A DNA stretch of 42,792 nucleotides. It comes from Candidatus Zhuqueibacterota bacterium (GTDB lineage: Bacteria > Zhuqueibacterota > Zhuqueibacteria > Residuimicrobiales > Oceaniaggregativiventaceae). This document shows positions 1-8,302 of the stretch, piece after piece. Made by a program: the position numbers and the translations under genes. The stretch is taken from NCBI GenBank assembly GCA_014728115.1, contig WJME01000182.1, forward strand, positions 1 through 42,792, read 5' to 3'. The notes below the pieces were generated by a model. The model saw only the letters and a program-made list of their open reading frames with translations. It had not been told where the DNA came from and did no database searches. Numbering within the stretch: position 1 is the first letter of the stretch; each line of letters opens with the position of its first letter.

Positions 1-54
1 AAGATCAAAGAGGGAGTGCGTTCCTATATTCTGGTCAAAAAAACGGAATCATGA
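1..54 (+). CDS. C-terminal end of an unidentified protein (partial)
   Basis: Reading from base 1, 17 codons stay open and end with TGA at 52-54, giving a tail KIKEGVRSYILVKKTES. The next gene starts two bases later at 56, which is the tight spacing expected inside an operon. The hydrophobic strand followed by a basic tail could be the last beta strand of many enzyme folds. I do not recognise the family from so short a piece. Confidence 0.4.
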   Translation, partial: KIKEGVRSYILVKKTES

Positions 55-55
55 T

Positions 56-496
56 ATGCAGATTTATTTCGCAGGATCGATCTCCGGGGGCAGGGAATTT
101 ATCCGGATGTATCAAAATATTGTAAACCATTTAAAAGAACAGGGACATACCATTCCCACAGAACATGTGGCCGCAGATGACGTATTACATATAGAGTCAA
201 CCCTGACGCCGGAACAGATCTATCAACGGGATATCGAATGGTTGTCGCAGAGCCATGCCATGATCGCCGAGGTATCCAGACCGTCATTGGGTGTGGGATA
301 TGAAATCGGCTATGCCCTTTCGCTGAAAAAGCCTGTCCTTTGTCTGGTCAGGGAAGGCGTGTTTTTATCCCGTATGATCACGGGCAACAAGGATTCTTTG
401 TTGAGTGTAAAACCTTACACGAACTGGCCGTCGTGCCGCTCAGAGGTTGATCGGTTTATGACAGAGATCACAACCCTTTTTCCTCAGAGTGATTAA
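56..496 (+). CDS. DNPH1/Rcl-type 2'-deoxynucleoside 5'-phosphate N-hydrolase
   Basis: The 146-residue protein belongs to the nucleoside 2-deoxyribosyltransferase fold and fits the DNPH1 (Rcl) branch, which hydrolyses the N-glycosidic bond of deoxynucleoside monophosphates in the cytoplasm. Visible signatures are the N-terminal FAGSISGGRE (residues 5-14), TEHVAADD (35-42), RDIEWL with Asp59, and PSLGVGYEIG with Glu83. The 24-residue spacing of Asp59 and Glu83 matches the catalytic pair known from mammalian DNPH1. A plain deoxyribosyltransferase is the main alternative, but the GGRE and TEHVAA segments favour DNPH1. It is followed 18 bases later by DNA polymerase IV, so both may belong to a nucleotide-pool and damage-tolerance unit; that link is inference. 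Confidence 0.85.
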   Translation: MQIYFAGSISGGREFIRMYQNIVNHLKEQGHTIPTEHVAADDVLHIESTLTPEQIYQRDIEWLSQSHAMIAEVSRPSLGVGYEIGYALSLKKPVLCLVREGVFLSRMITGNKDSLLSVKPYTNWPSCRSEVDRFMTEITTLFPQSD

Positions 497-514
497 TTTA
501 AACGGATCGATGAT

Positions 515-1699
515 ATGACAAGCCGTGTCATATTGCATGTGGATATGGATGCTTTTTTTGCAGCCATCGAGCAACATGATCACCCGGAGCTGCAAGGCAA
601 GCCTGTCGTGGTCGGAGCAGATCCCCGCAAAGGCCAGGGCAGGGGAGTGGTGTCTACGTGTAGTTATCAGGCACGTACATATGGGATCCATTCTGCCATG
701 CCCATTGCCCAGGCTTATAAACGCTGTCCGCATGCGATCTTTGTGCCGCCGCGCGGGCGGCGTTATTCCGAGGTTTCGCGTCAGGTCATGGATATCCTCT
801 ATGATTTTTCACCGGATGTGCAGCCGCTGAGCATCGATGAGGCGTTTATGGACATCAGTTCCACCTGGAAATTTCATGGCTCTGTCCGATCCACGGCTCA
901 GGATCTCAAAGATCGAATCTTTCAAGAAACCGGGCTGACCGCCTCGGTGGGGGTGGCGCCGAACAAATTTATCGCCAAAATCGCCTCGGATCTGCAAAAA
1001 CCGGATGGCCTGGTCATCGTCGAGCCTGAAGAGGTGAGTTCTTTTCTGGCTCCTCTGGACATCAAACGAATGTGGGGCGTGGGCCCCAAAACGCTGCCCA
1101 GATTGCATGAAATGGGCATCCGTACGCTGGGTGATCTGGCGGCACGGCCATTGGAAGAGCTGGAGCGCCGCCTCGGCAAGGCCGGCAATCATTTCTGGAG
1201 GCTGTCCCGCGGTCAGGATGAACGTCCGGTGCATGGCGGCGATCCGGCCAAATCCACGAGCAAAGAGACCACCTTTGGAACGGATTGTTTTGATAAAGAA
1301 ACGATCCGCTGTACCTTGCTGTTTCTCTGCGACGAAGTGGCCAGAGAGTTGCGCAGACACCACTATCAGGGCCGTACCATTACACTCAAGATTCGCTTTG
1401 CCGATTTTACAACTTTTACGCGCTCCCTGACTTTGTCCTATTTTACCCAGCATTCCGACGATATTTGGCCCTGTATATGGAATCTTTACAAAGAGTTTGA
1501 TCGCGATGAAAAAGCGGTGCGACTGTTGGGTGTGAGTGTGTCGAATTTCTCGGAATCCGCGCTGCAACTGGATCTTTTTTCTTCTGGCTCTCAAAAAAAG
1601 AGTGTGGAATCACTGATGGACAATGTCAGGGATAAATTCGGCAAAGATGCCATCACCCGTGCCAGTTTGATATCGCGCAAAAAAAGCCGGAGAGAGTGA
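515..1699 (+). CDS. dinB: DNA polymerase IV (Y-family translesion polymerase)
   Basis: The 394-residue protein is a Y-family polymerase that copies past damaged bases. The palm begins with HVDMDAFFA; Asp10 is the first metal ligand and Phe15 lies at the steric-gate position. The second carboxylate motif is SIDEA with Asp108 and Glu109. The helix-hairpin-helix thumb region (WGVGPKTLPRLHEMGI) and little-finger domain follow. A beta-clamp binding peptide QLDLF is at 351-355 and is followed by a tail of 39 residues, as in many non-enterobacterial DinB proteins. The start ATG at 515 gives the expected N terminus. No SOS box was seen immediately upstream, where it sits 18 bases behind the N-hydrolase gene; it is probably co-transcribed. 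Confidence 0.96.
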   Translation: MTSRVILHVDMDAFFAAIEQHDHPELQGKPVVVGADPRKGQGRGVVSTCSYQARTYGIHSAMPIAQAYKRCPHAIFVPPRGRRYSEVSRQVMDILYDFSPDVQPLSIDEAFMDISSTWKFHGSVRSTAQDLKDRIFQETGLTASVGVAPNKFIAKIASDLQKPDGLVIVEPEEVSSFLAPLDIKRMWGVGPKTLPRLHEMGIRTLGDLAARPLEELERRLGKAGNHFWRLSRGQDERPVHGGDPAKSTSKETTFGTDCFDKETIRCTLLFLCDEVARELRRHHYQGRTITLKIRFADFTTFTRSLTLSYFTQHSDDIWPCIWNLYKEFDRDEKAVRLLGVSVSNFSESALQLDLFSSGSQKKSVESLMDNVRDKFGKDAITRASLISRKKSRRE

Positions 1700-1704
1700 T
1701 CCGA

Positions 1705-3708
1705 ATGAACCCGATGAAAATAAGGCGCGTCCTTGCGATGCACCCCATAGAGTTTTTTTATCGTTTGCAAAAAGAATTTCGCACATGGCAGCAGCGCATG
1801 GATCCCGAACGGACGATCCGGCTCTATGAGGCCACGGTTTGTCCACATGAATCCGCTGAAGAGAATCTGACTGCCTTGCGTCAGCGCAATTATGCACCCT
1901 GGGGCAATGGTATTTCGCGGTTAAGAGCGAATTTCACCGAGGAACATCCGCAATGGACCCGGGCTTGCATAGATAAAGCGAATGACCTTGTGAAAAACCG
2001 ATTCGATATACTGGATCGACGGATCATTATGGATAGAGAGGTGGATTGGCATATCGATGTGTTGTCTGGTTCTTCTGTCCCTCTCAAGTTTTGGCACGAT
2101 ATCGACATCTGGAATCATAGTGATGTGAGCGAAGTGCGATATCCATGGGAACTCAACCGGCATCAGGATTTTATGACCCTGGCAAAAGCATATTGGTTGA
2201 CCCGTGACGAGATCTATGTCCGCCATCTTTTATCGCTTTGGCAGCATTGGCTGGATCATAATCCGGTGCATAGGGGAGTCAATTGGATCAGTCCCCTGGA
2301 AATGGCTTTACGGATCGTCTCCTGGATCTGGGCCCTTTATTGGATACGCACCTCTCCTTTGCTCAATGCAGAGGTCTATGATCGAATTCTACAGGCGATC
2401 GGGATGCAAGCGCTCTTTATCGAGCGATTTTTATCCAAATATTCATCTGCCAATAACCATCTCATTGGCGAGGGTTTGGGATTGTTATATGTCGGGGTTT
2501 TTTTTCCAGAGCTGTTAAAATCCGATCAATGGCGCGAAACCGGTAAATCATTGCTCGAGCAGGAGCTGATCCGTCAAACAACCGCCGAAGGATGGACGCT
2601 TGAACAAGCGACCGGATATCATCGCTATGGGCTGTGGTATGGTTTGTTGGCCCATTTTGCACTTTTGCGGATCGACGACGAGTTGCATGAACAAACGACT
2701 GACCGTTTGCAAAAAATGGCTCAGGCTCTGGTGACATTATGCGATGATCGCAATTGTGTTCCCGATCTCGGGGATCAGGATGGTGGTCAGGCGATTCGGT
2801 TATCAGAAAACTGTAAAAATCCCCATACAGAGCTGTTTTGGGCTATGGCGCAAATGGTTCCGCTCGAGTTACGGACAGTACCCCTGCAGGCCGAATCAGA
2901 AGCTGCCTGGTGGCTGAGCGGCGGGAACTTGTCCAAACCCAAGATCCATGTTTCCGGACGGCGAGTGGTGCGGTGGGTAGAAGCCGGGTATGCGATCATA
3001 GATGTGGGTCACGATGAGCAAAACCAACACATGGTTTTCGATGCCGGTCCTCTGGGCCTGGGAAAACTGGCGGCGCATGGCCATGCCGATGCGTTGAGCG
3101 TATGGTTTTCTGTCGGGGGGCAACCGGTTCTGATAGATTCGGGGACCTGGCTTTATCTGGGGGCGAAAAAGGAGCGTGACCATTTTCGATCGACCATGGC
3201 CCACAACACCATAGTATGGAACGGAATCAGCCAGAGCAAGATCGCGGGACCGTTTCAGTGGGGCGGGCGGATTGAGCCCCGATTCCTCGAGATAAAGGAT
3301 GCTCAGGATCTGAGCGTCCGTGCAGAGATCAACGAGTATGCCGGACAGCCCGTCAAACACAAGCGCACGGTATTTTTTGACCAATGCTGGAATATAGTGG
3401 ATGACATTTCCGCTTTAGAGTCAGGTGAGGTCATTCTTTTATATCATTTTTCACCAGATGGGCATTATACATTCGATGGGGAAAAGTTGCTGGCAGAATT
3501 TAAATCGTTTATGCTGACATTCCATATAAAATCCGGTCAAGATCTGCAAATAGAGTGGCATAAAGAGCACGAGTGGGGTCGTTATTCGCCGCGATTTGGA
3601 GTGAAACAGTTTGCACCTTTGATGTTGGTTCGATATAATGGAGAATGGCCTTTGACTATGACTACTTTGATCGGTTTGGGAGGTAATAGTGAAACTAAAG
3701 CCCTATAA
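1705..3708 (+). CDS. Heparinase II/III family protein, probably extracellular-polysaccharide associated
   Basis: A 667-residue protein of the heparinase II/III superfamily, with an alpha/alpha barrel N-terminal half (LNRHQDFMTLAKAYWLTRDE and SPLEMALRIVSW regions) and a beta-sandwich C-terminal half containing HGHADALS (His458, His460, Asp462) and a downstream FRSTMAHNT segment. Such proteins cleave acidic polysaccharides by beta-elimination, and related genes are common in exopolysaccharide loci. An in-frame GTG at 1696 overlaps the dinB stop, but ATG 1705 sits about 9 bases behind a GGAGAG motif and is preferred. No signal peptide is evident, which is unusual for a lyase acting on outside substrate. 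It overlaps the next gene by 20 bases. Substrate cannot be told from sequence. Confidence 0.88.
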   Translation: MNPMKIRRVLAMHPIEFFYRLQKEFRTWQQRMDPERTIRLYEATVCPHESAEENLTALRQRNYAPWGNGISRLRANFTEEHPQWTRACIDKANDLVKNRFDILDRRIIMDREVDWHIDVLSGSSVPLKFWHDIDIWNHSDVSEVRYPWELNRHQDFMTLAKAYWLTRDEIYVRHLLSLWQHWLDHNPVHRGVNWISPLEMALRIVSWIWALYWIRTSPLLNAEVYDRILQAIGMQALFIERFLSKYSSANNHLIGEGLGLLYVGVFFPELLKSDQWRETGKSLLEQELIRQTTAEGWTLEQATGYHRYGLWYGLLAHFALLRIDDELHEQTTDRLQKMAQALVTLCDDRNCVPDLGDQDGGQAIRLSENCKNPHTELFWAMAQMVPLELRTVPLQAESEAAWWLSGGNLSKPKIHVSGRRVVRWVEAGYAIIDVGHDEQNQHMVFDAGPLGLGKLAAHGHADALSVWFSVGGQPVLIDSGTWLYLGAKKERDHFRSTMAHNTIVWNGISQSKIAGPFQWGGRIEPRFLEIKDAQDLSVRAEINEYAGQPVKHKRTVFFDQCWNIVDDISALESGEVILLYHFSPDGHYTFDGEKLLAEFKSFMLTFHIKSGQDLQIEWHKEHEWGRYSPRFGVKQFAPLMLVRYNGEWPLTMTTLIGLGGNSETKAL

Positions 3709-4468
3709 AATATTGTCATTGATATTGGGGATGATGTTAGCCTGGACAGTTGCCGTGCTTTTTACCGATTCATGGGTCTCAGGCCTGCTCGGGGGGATCA
3801 TTGGTTCGGTGGGAACCTTTATTGCCCTTGAATGGTTACCAAATTTATTACGCCCCATCAAAGAGACGCGCAAAGAGCCGGAACTGTTTTCGACTTTGCA
3901 GATCGTCCAGATCAGTCAGGTTTTTTTGTTCAATACCTTGCACAACATCTCGGCATTGATGGACATCGATGCTGACAAGGCGCGCCGGACGATCGAAAAA
4001 CTTGCCGAATATGTGCGGGCCACCATGGAAGTCAAACGAGAGCCGTTTACATTATTGGGACATGAATTAAAATGTGTGGATCTGTATTTGGCTATCGAAA
4101 AAGCGAGACTGGATAACCGGTTCGAGGTGAATTTTGAAATTCAGGCCGACAGTCATGAAATCAAAATCCCGAGTTTATTGTTACAGCCCTTGATAGAAGC
4201 TGCTTTTCGGTTCGGTGTAGAAAATCATGCCGAAACCACTGATATTTTGATTGCCACAAGAAAAGATAATTCGAGCCTCATCATTGAAGTTCGGGATACT
4301 GCTGAAAATTTTGATCCTCGGGAGCAAGGCAACGAAAAAGGCAGGCAAAAACTGTATGAACGCGTGCAAGAGACCCTATGGCATCGATACGGCCAAAAGG
4401 CTTCCTTTGAAGCCAAGCCTATTGTCCCTTCTGGGATGAGCGTTCTTGTACGACTTCCCATTGCTTAA
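3689..4468 (+). CDS. LytS/YehU-type sensor kinase homologue with degenerate active site
   Basis: The 259-residue protein has two predicted membrane segments (about residues 7-26 and 30-48), then the His_kinase plus HATPase layout of the LytS/YehU family. In the family the phospho-accepting histidine lies in NPHFLFN; here the segment reads SQVFLFNTLHN, so Val78 replaces histidine. The N-box, normally LLQPLVENA, reads LLQPLIEAA, so Ala171 replaces the Mg/ATP-binding asparagine. The G1 Asp203 remains in VRDTAENF, but the glycines of the G boxes are mostly gone. It therefore cannot be expected to autophosphorylate. It starts at GTG 3689 behind GGGAGG (3678-3683), inside the end of the heparinase-like gene, and no LytTR response regulator is nearby. 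It may act as a scaffold or a membrane partner; function is unknown. Confidence 0.85.
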   Translation: MKLKPYKILSLILGMMLAWTVAVLFTDSWVSGLLGGIIGSVGTFIALEWLPNLLRPIKETRKEPELFSTLQIVQISQVFLFNTLHNISALMDIDADKARRTIEKLAEYVRATMEVKREPFTLLGHELKCVDLYLAIEKARLDNRFEVNFEIQADSHEIKIPSLLLQPLIEAAFRFGVENHAETTDILIATRKDNSSLIIEVRDTAENFDPREQGNEKGRQKLYERVQETLWHRYGQKASFEAKPIVPSGMSVLVRLPIA

Positions 4469-4524
4469 TGGCATTATTTATGCATCTTTTGCTATGCCCC
4501 AAAGTAAAATGGGAGTTTAACTCT

Positions 4525-6156
4525 ATGAGGATATTAAACATGAGTAGAGCAACCCTAGCCATGCAGCTGAAAAACGCTCTTTCGGTTTGGATATTGACTT
4601 TCATATTTGTAATTGGTTTTTCACTGCAAACCTTGTCCGGTCCTCTGACCATTGAAATCGTGACCGATAACGAGCAAATCGATCCTTCTCATGAGCTTTT
4701 GCAAGACCTGCAAAATTCTTTTGATCAGATGGTATCGGATATCCATACAGGTACGCTTTTATTTGAAACCTCTTCAGAGACTGCGGATCCTTTGGAAAAT
4801 GATCATTACAGGATCATGGTGAATAGTGAGGATTCATTTGGTCTGGTATTGGCACATTCGTCCTGGCCAGTAGATACCACTGTGGTCATACCTTTTGTGC
4901 CCCCTGTCAATGAGCTGATTCGGATAAACCGCGGCATTCAAAAATCCACGCTCTTGTCGTATTTTCAGGTGGTCTTTGCACGATATCTGAATTATTCAAT
5001 AGAAGAACTGGAACTGGATCTCAACCACGTTCTCAGCGAGTACCCTGCAGAGATGATGCCTCTGGTCTTTGGTCTGGCGGTTGAACAGCACCGCATATAC
5101 AGGCAATCCAAAATAACTGCCCTGGTCCCCGGACAACTGGTGGAGACATATGAGAGGGCATTGTCCTTGTCTCCGGTTTCATTAAAAAGCTGGATTCACG
5201 CCAATATGGCGGATATCTATGCAAAGACACCGCGGGCTGAGGGACTGTTGTATCAGTCGATGAATCAGTTTGAAAAATCTGAAAATGACAAAGGCCTTTT
5301 CGTTGTGGGATTGATGCTGACAGAGCATCTCAAGGCTGTGGGCAGAACCGTGGCGTTTCAGCAAGTTTTAACGCAGGTTAAACTCGCATCTGGCCGCCTT
5401 GGTTGGGATAGCATGGAATTGCCCGGTACACCAGAGTCCAGAGTCAATACAGACGCTCCTGCACAGTTCCAAAAGGCCGAAGAACTGGCTTTTCAGGCAG
5501 AAAAATCGATAAAAGCCGGAGAATGGCAAAAGGCGATCGAACAGTATCAAAAAAACCTCGAACTGGTTTTGGAATTGCGTATCGAACCGGCTATTGCGCG
5601 GGCCTATTTTCAATTGGGTACTCTATATTTTCAATTGAATGACCTGGCCCATGCAAAAGAGCACTTTTTAAAGGCCGCAGACTATATGGAGATGTTGGCT
5701 GATACCTGTGGATTAGCCAAGGTAGATAATAATCTCGGGGCGATTTATTTCCAAATGGAAGAGTGGGTGGATGCACAGTTACGATTTGAATCGGCTTTGA
5801 GATTGGAAGATGTCTGTGGAAATCCGGAGAATATATTGCGATGTTCGGTCAATTTTGGAGATCTCAGAGCTCAACAACGACGTTGGGCAGAAGCACAGAG
5901 TTATTATGACCGTGCTCTGGCGATTGCCGAACAATTTGAAAACAAAAATTTAATGGCTTCGATTCTCTATGCAAAAGGATTGACACACCTCAAAGAGGGA
6001 TTATTGCAGATCGGATATGAAGAATTGCTGCAGGCGAGCAATATCTCCGGAGGAAGTGTGCATGGAGAACCTGAAAAAGAACAGGCTTTTTTACAACGAC
6101 TGCGAAAACTGATCGGTGAAGGCGATTCCGGATACGATAGCAGCGCCCTGGAATAG
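4525..6156 (+). CDS. Membrane-anchored or exported TPR protein
   Basis: The preferred start is ATG 4525, nine bases behind GGGAG (4511-4515); an upstream in-frame ATG at 4468 overlaps the previous stop but has no such site. The 543-residue product begins with a basic segment and a hydrophobic stretch (SVWILTFIFVIGFSL) that could be a signal peptide or anchor. An unassigned region of roughly 200 residues follows. The second half holds tetratricopeptide repeats, recognisable by the pattern A..YFQLGTLYFQLNDLAHA and the similar NNLGAIYFQMEEWVDA and YYDRALAIAEQ segments. TPR arrays mediate protein contacts. It follows the pseudo-kinase closely, so the two may work together at the envelope. No enzymatic motif was recognised. 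Confidence 0.82.
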   Translation: MRILNMSRATLAMQLKNALSVWILTFIFVIGFSLQTLSGPLTIEIVTDNEQIDPSHELLQDLQNSFDQMVSDIHTGTLLFETSSETADPLENDHYRIMVNSEDSFGLVLAHSSWPVDTTVVIPFVPPVNELIRINRGIQKSTLLSYFQVVFARYLNYSIEELELDLNHVLSEYPAEMMPLVFGLAVEQHRIYRQSKITALVPGQLVETYERALSLSPVSLKSWIHANMADIYAKTPRAEGLLYQSMNQFEKSENDKGLFVVGLMLTEHLKAVGRTVAFQQVLTQVKLASGRLGWDSMELPGTPESRVNTDAPAQFQKAEELAFQAEKSIKAGEWQKAIEQYQKNLELVLELRIEPAIARAYFQLGTLYFQLNDLAHAKEHFLKAADYMEMLADTCGLAKVDNNLGAIYFQMEEWVDAQLRFESALRLEDVCGNPENILRCSVNFGDLRAQQRRWAEAQSYYDRALAIAEQFENKNLMASILYAKGLTHLKEGLLQIGYEELLQASNISGGSVHGEPEKEQAFLQRLRKLIGEGDSGYDSSALE

Positions 6157-6158
6157 GT

Positions 6159-6887
6159 ATGAGTGGATTAGAGAAGCGAATTTTTTCGAGATTCGATAAA
6201 GCGATTTGGGAACATAAAATGTTCGATGATGGTGATCATATCATCATCGCTGTTTCAGGGGGCGCCGACTCTATGGCGTTGGCCTATTTGCTAAAAAATC
6301 GCTATACCATTTACGCAAAAGACCTGCGCCTGACCGCGGCTTATGTTGATATGGGGTTCGGTGATCAGACAGATCAACGGTGCAAAATCATCGAGGATTA
6401 TTTTCAATATTTACAATTGGATTACCGGATTGTGCGAACCGATATCGGACCGTACAGCCACCAGGAGAAAATGAAGCAAAATCCCTGTTTTATTTGTTCC
6501 CACCTGAGACGAAAAAAAATTTTTCAGCTTGGCAATGAATTAAAGGCACAAAAACTTGTCTTTGGTCATCACAAGGATGATGTCGCCGAAACGCTGCTGT
6601 TGAATATTGTGTTTGGCCGCCAAATCAGCAGCTTTTTACCTGTGATGAGTATCATGGAGGGCAAGTTTACCCTTGTACGGCCTCTTTTTTTTACCGAAGA
6701 AGAGAAAATCAAACGGCTGGTATCGCAAAAAGAAATTCCTGTCATCGATCAACAGTGCCCTACTGATGGTCACAGCAAACGCCAGTATATCAAAGAGCTG
6801 ATGCAAAAAATCGAAAAAGATTATCCCGGTGCACGGGAAAATATTTTCAAGAGTATTAGACACGTCAAAACCGAATACCTCTTTTAA
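6159..6887 (+). CDS. TtcA-family tRNA 2-thiocytidine synthetase
   Basis: The 242-residue protein is an ATP-dependent PP-loop enzyme of the TtcA/TilS group. The PP-loop SGGADS is at residues 33-38. Cys110 and Cys113 form the CxxC of PCFICSHLRR, and Cys200 lies in QQCPTDG; these three positions match the iron-sulfur cluster ligands of TtcA, which thiolates cytidine 32 of certain tRNAs. FGHHKDDVAET (about 135-145) is the conserved second ATP-site motif. A TilS-like lysidine synthetase is unlikely because it lacks this cysteine set, but other members of the TtcA group cannot be excluded. It starts two bases after the TPR gene stop, so it is the last gene of this run. Confidence 0.85.
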   Translation: MSGLEKRIFSRFDKAIWEHKMFDDGDHIIIAVSGGADSMALAYLLKNRYTIYAKDLRLTAAYVDMGFGDQTDQRCKIIEDYFQYLQLDYRIVRTDIGPYSHQEKMKQNPCFICSHLRRKKIFQLGNELKAQKLVFGHHKDDVAETLLLNIVFGRQISSFLPVMSIMEGKFTLVRPLFFTEEEKIKRLVSQKEIPVIDQQCPTDGHSKRQYIKELMQKIEKDYPGARENIFKSIRHVKTEYLF

Positions 6888-6901
6888 CTCGATTCCTCTA
6901 C

Positions 6902-6930
6902 TTGCAATTGTCCCTCTGAACTGCTATCTT
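6902..6930 (+). promoter_or_regulatory. Candidate sigma70-type promoter before the glycosyltransferase gene
   Basis: TTGCAA at 6902-6907 and TATCTT at 6925-6930 are separated by 17 bases. The same -10 hexamer occurs in the lexA promoter of this window. It lies in the only gap between ttcA-like and the glycosyltransferase gene. Confidence 0.5.
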
Positions 6931-6946
6931 GTACAATAGACAGAGG
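6913..6946 (+). other. Nested hairpin in the intergenic gap
   Basis: CCTCTG (6913-6918) pairs with CAGAGG (6941-6946), and CTAT (6924-6927) pairs with ATAG (6936-6939) inside. No T run follows, so it is not a standard terminator. It overlaps the candidate -10 box and may be an operator or a chance structure. Confidence 0.3.
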
Positions 6947-7030
6947 ATGCCACAGAAACAGAGGAACGTGTGACCTGCCCGAGTGTTATAATTCAAGCGA
7001 AACGATTCAACCTTGATCGACGGAGTGGGT

Positions 7031-8296
7031 GTGAAAAGAGTGCTGTTTGTTAGCTACTATTTTCCGCCTCTGGGTATGGGCGGCATCCAGCGCATTGTAA
7101 AGTTTGTGCGTTATCTGCCAGAGTATGACTGGCATCCGGTGGTCTTGACGGTCAAACCCGTGGCCTATTGGGCATATGATCCTTCCCTTGAGCGACAGGT
7201 CAAACATGCAGAAATTGCACGAACAGACTCGCTGGATCCGCAACGACTGTTGGCCAGAATAAAAGGCCAGAAAAAGAAACCAGCCAGAACGAGTCCTTTT
7301 GTATCTCTGACGAAAAAAACACATTTCTTAAATAAAATATTGTCATTTATCATACTACCGGATACAAAAATTCTGTGGTGGTTCCATGCTATAGCCGGCG
7401 CAAAGCATCTTTATCATAAAGCACCCTACGATGCTATCGTCACCTCTTCGCCTCCGCACTCTGTGCATCTGATCGGTCGTCATCTCGCCACCAGGCTCGG
7501 TATTCCCTGGATTGCTGATTTCAGGGATCAATGGGCCGGGGGAGTGGTCAGTCATGAACCCACATTTTTGCATCGTAAACTCTATCTTTACTGGCAGCGA
7601 CAAACCTGCCGTCATAGCGATGCACGGATTGCTGTAACACCGGAGATTGGCAGGAACCTGGAGCAGGAAACAGGGGTCGCACCTGTGACGATCATTCGCA
7701 ATGGGTACGATCCGAATGATTTTTACAAACCGGAAAAGAGTAAAGCATTTATCTTTTGTCACTGTGGATCCATTACCCGGTTTGCCAATCCTGTTTCCTT
7801 GCTCGATGCCTTACAGGTGTTGCGGCAGACGCAGGAAACTCTGTTGTCAAACGTGCAGTTCAAGTTTCTGGGTATGGACGTGACAGGCACATTTCAGAAC
7901 GAGATCGATTACCGCGGATTACAGGATCTGGTTTCCTGGCGAGGATATCGATCGCATGACGAGGCCATGCGGCATTTGTGCAATAGCGATGCGCTGATAT
8001 TGCTGGCCAAAGGTGAAAAAGAGGCTCGTTTTGTTCCCGGTAAGGTCTATGAATATCTGGGCTCACAAAAGCCAATCCTGGCTTTGACCAATGTCAAAGA
8101 CACCTGTTCGTTATTAAAGTCATTCCCGGGCGTTTGGTTATGTGATCCAGAAGATCAAAATACCATACAGCGATCGATCATGGAAATCGTCAAGAATAAA
8201 TCGTCGATAAATGCCGTTACCAGAGATACACACTCTATGACACGGCAATTTCAAACACAACAACTTGCAATGCTTTTGAATCAGATTACAGGATAA
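7031..8296 (+). CDS. GT-B fold glycosyltransferase (family 4-like)
   Basis: A protein of about 421 residues with an N-terminal nucleotide-fold opening (KRVLFVSYYFPPLGMGG) typical of family 4 glycosyltransferases, and a C-terminal half with a late segment KVYEYLGSQKPILAL, the usual donor-nucleotide region containing the conserved acidic residue. It probably transfers a sugar from an activated donor to a cell-surface glycan on the cytoplasmic side of the membrane. In-frame starts exist at TTG 7013, GTG 7025 and GTG 7031; GTG 7031 is preferred because GGAG (7022-7025) lies five bases before it and the family motif then starts at residue 2. The M23 peptidase gene follows after six bases. The acceptor is unknown. 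Confidence 0.85.
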   Translation: MKRVLFVSYYFPPLGMGGIQRIVKFVRYLPEYDWHPVVLTVKPVAYWAYDPSLERQVKHAEIARTDSLDPQRLLARIKGQKKKPARTSPFVSLTKKTHFLNKILSFIILPDTKILWWFHAIAGAKHLYHKAPYDAIVTSSPPHSVHLIGRHLATRLGIPWIADFRDQWAGGVVSHEPTFLHRKLYLYWQRQTCRHSDARIAVTPEIGRNLEQETGVAPVTIIRNGYDPNDFYKPEKSKAFIFCHCGSITRFANPVSLLDALQVLRQTQETLLSNVQFKFLGMDVTGTFQNEIDYRGLQDLVSWRGYRSHDEAMRHLCNSDALILLAKGEKEARFVPGKVYEYLGSQKPILALTNVKDTCSLLKSFPGVWLCDPEDQNTIQRSIMEIVKNKSSINAVTRDTHSMTRQFQTQQLAMLLNQITG

Positions 8297-8302
8297 GGTG
8301 GA

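Noticed and set aside
809..1594. 261-codon open frame antisense to dinB
   Set aside because: It lies entirely within the DinB coding sequence, whose catalytic motifs are intact, and its product has no recognisable domain.
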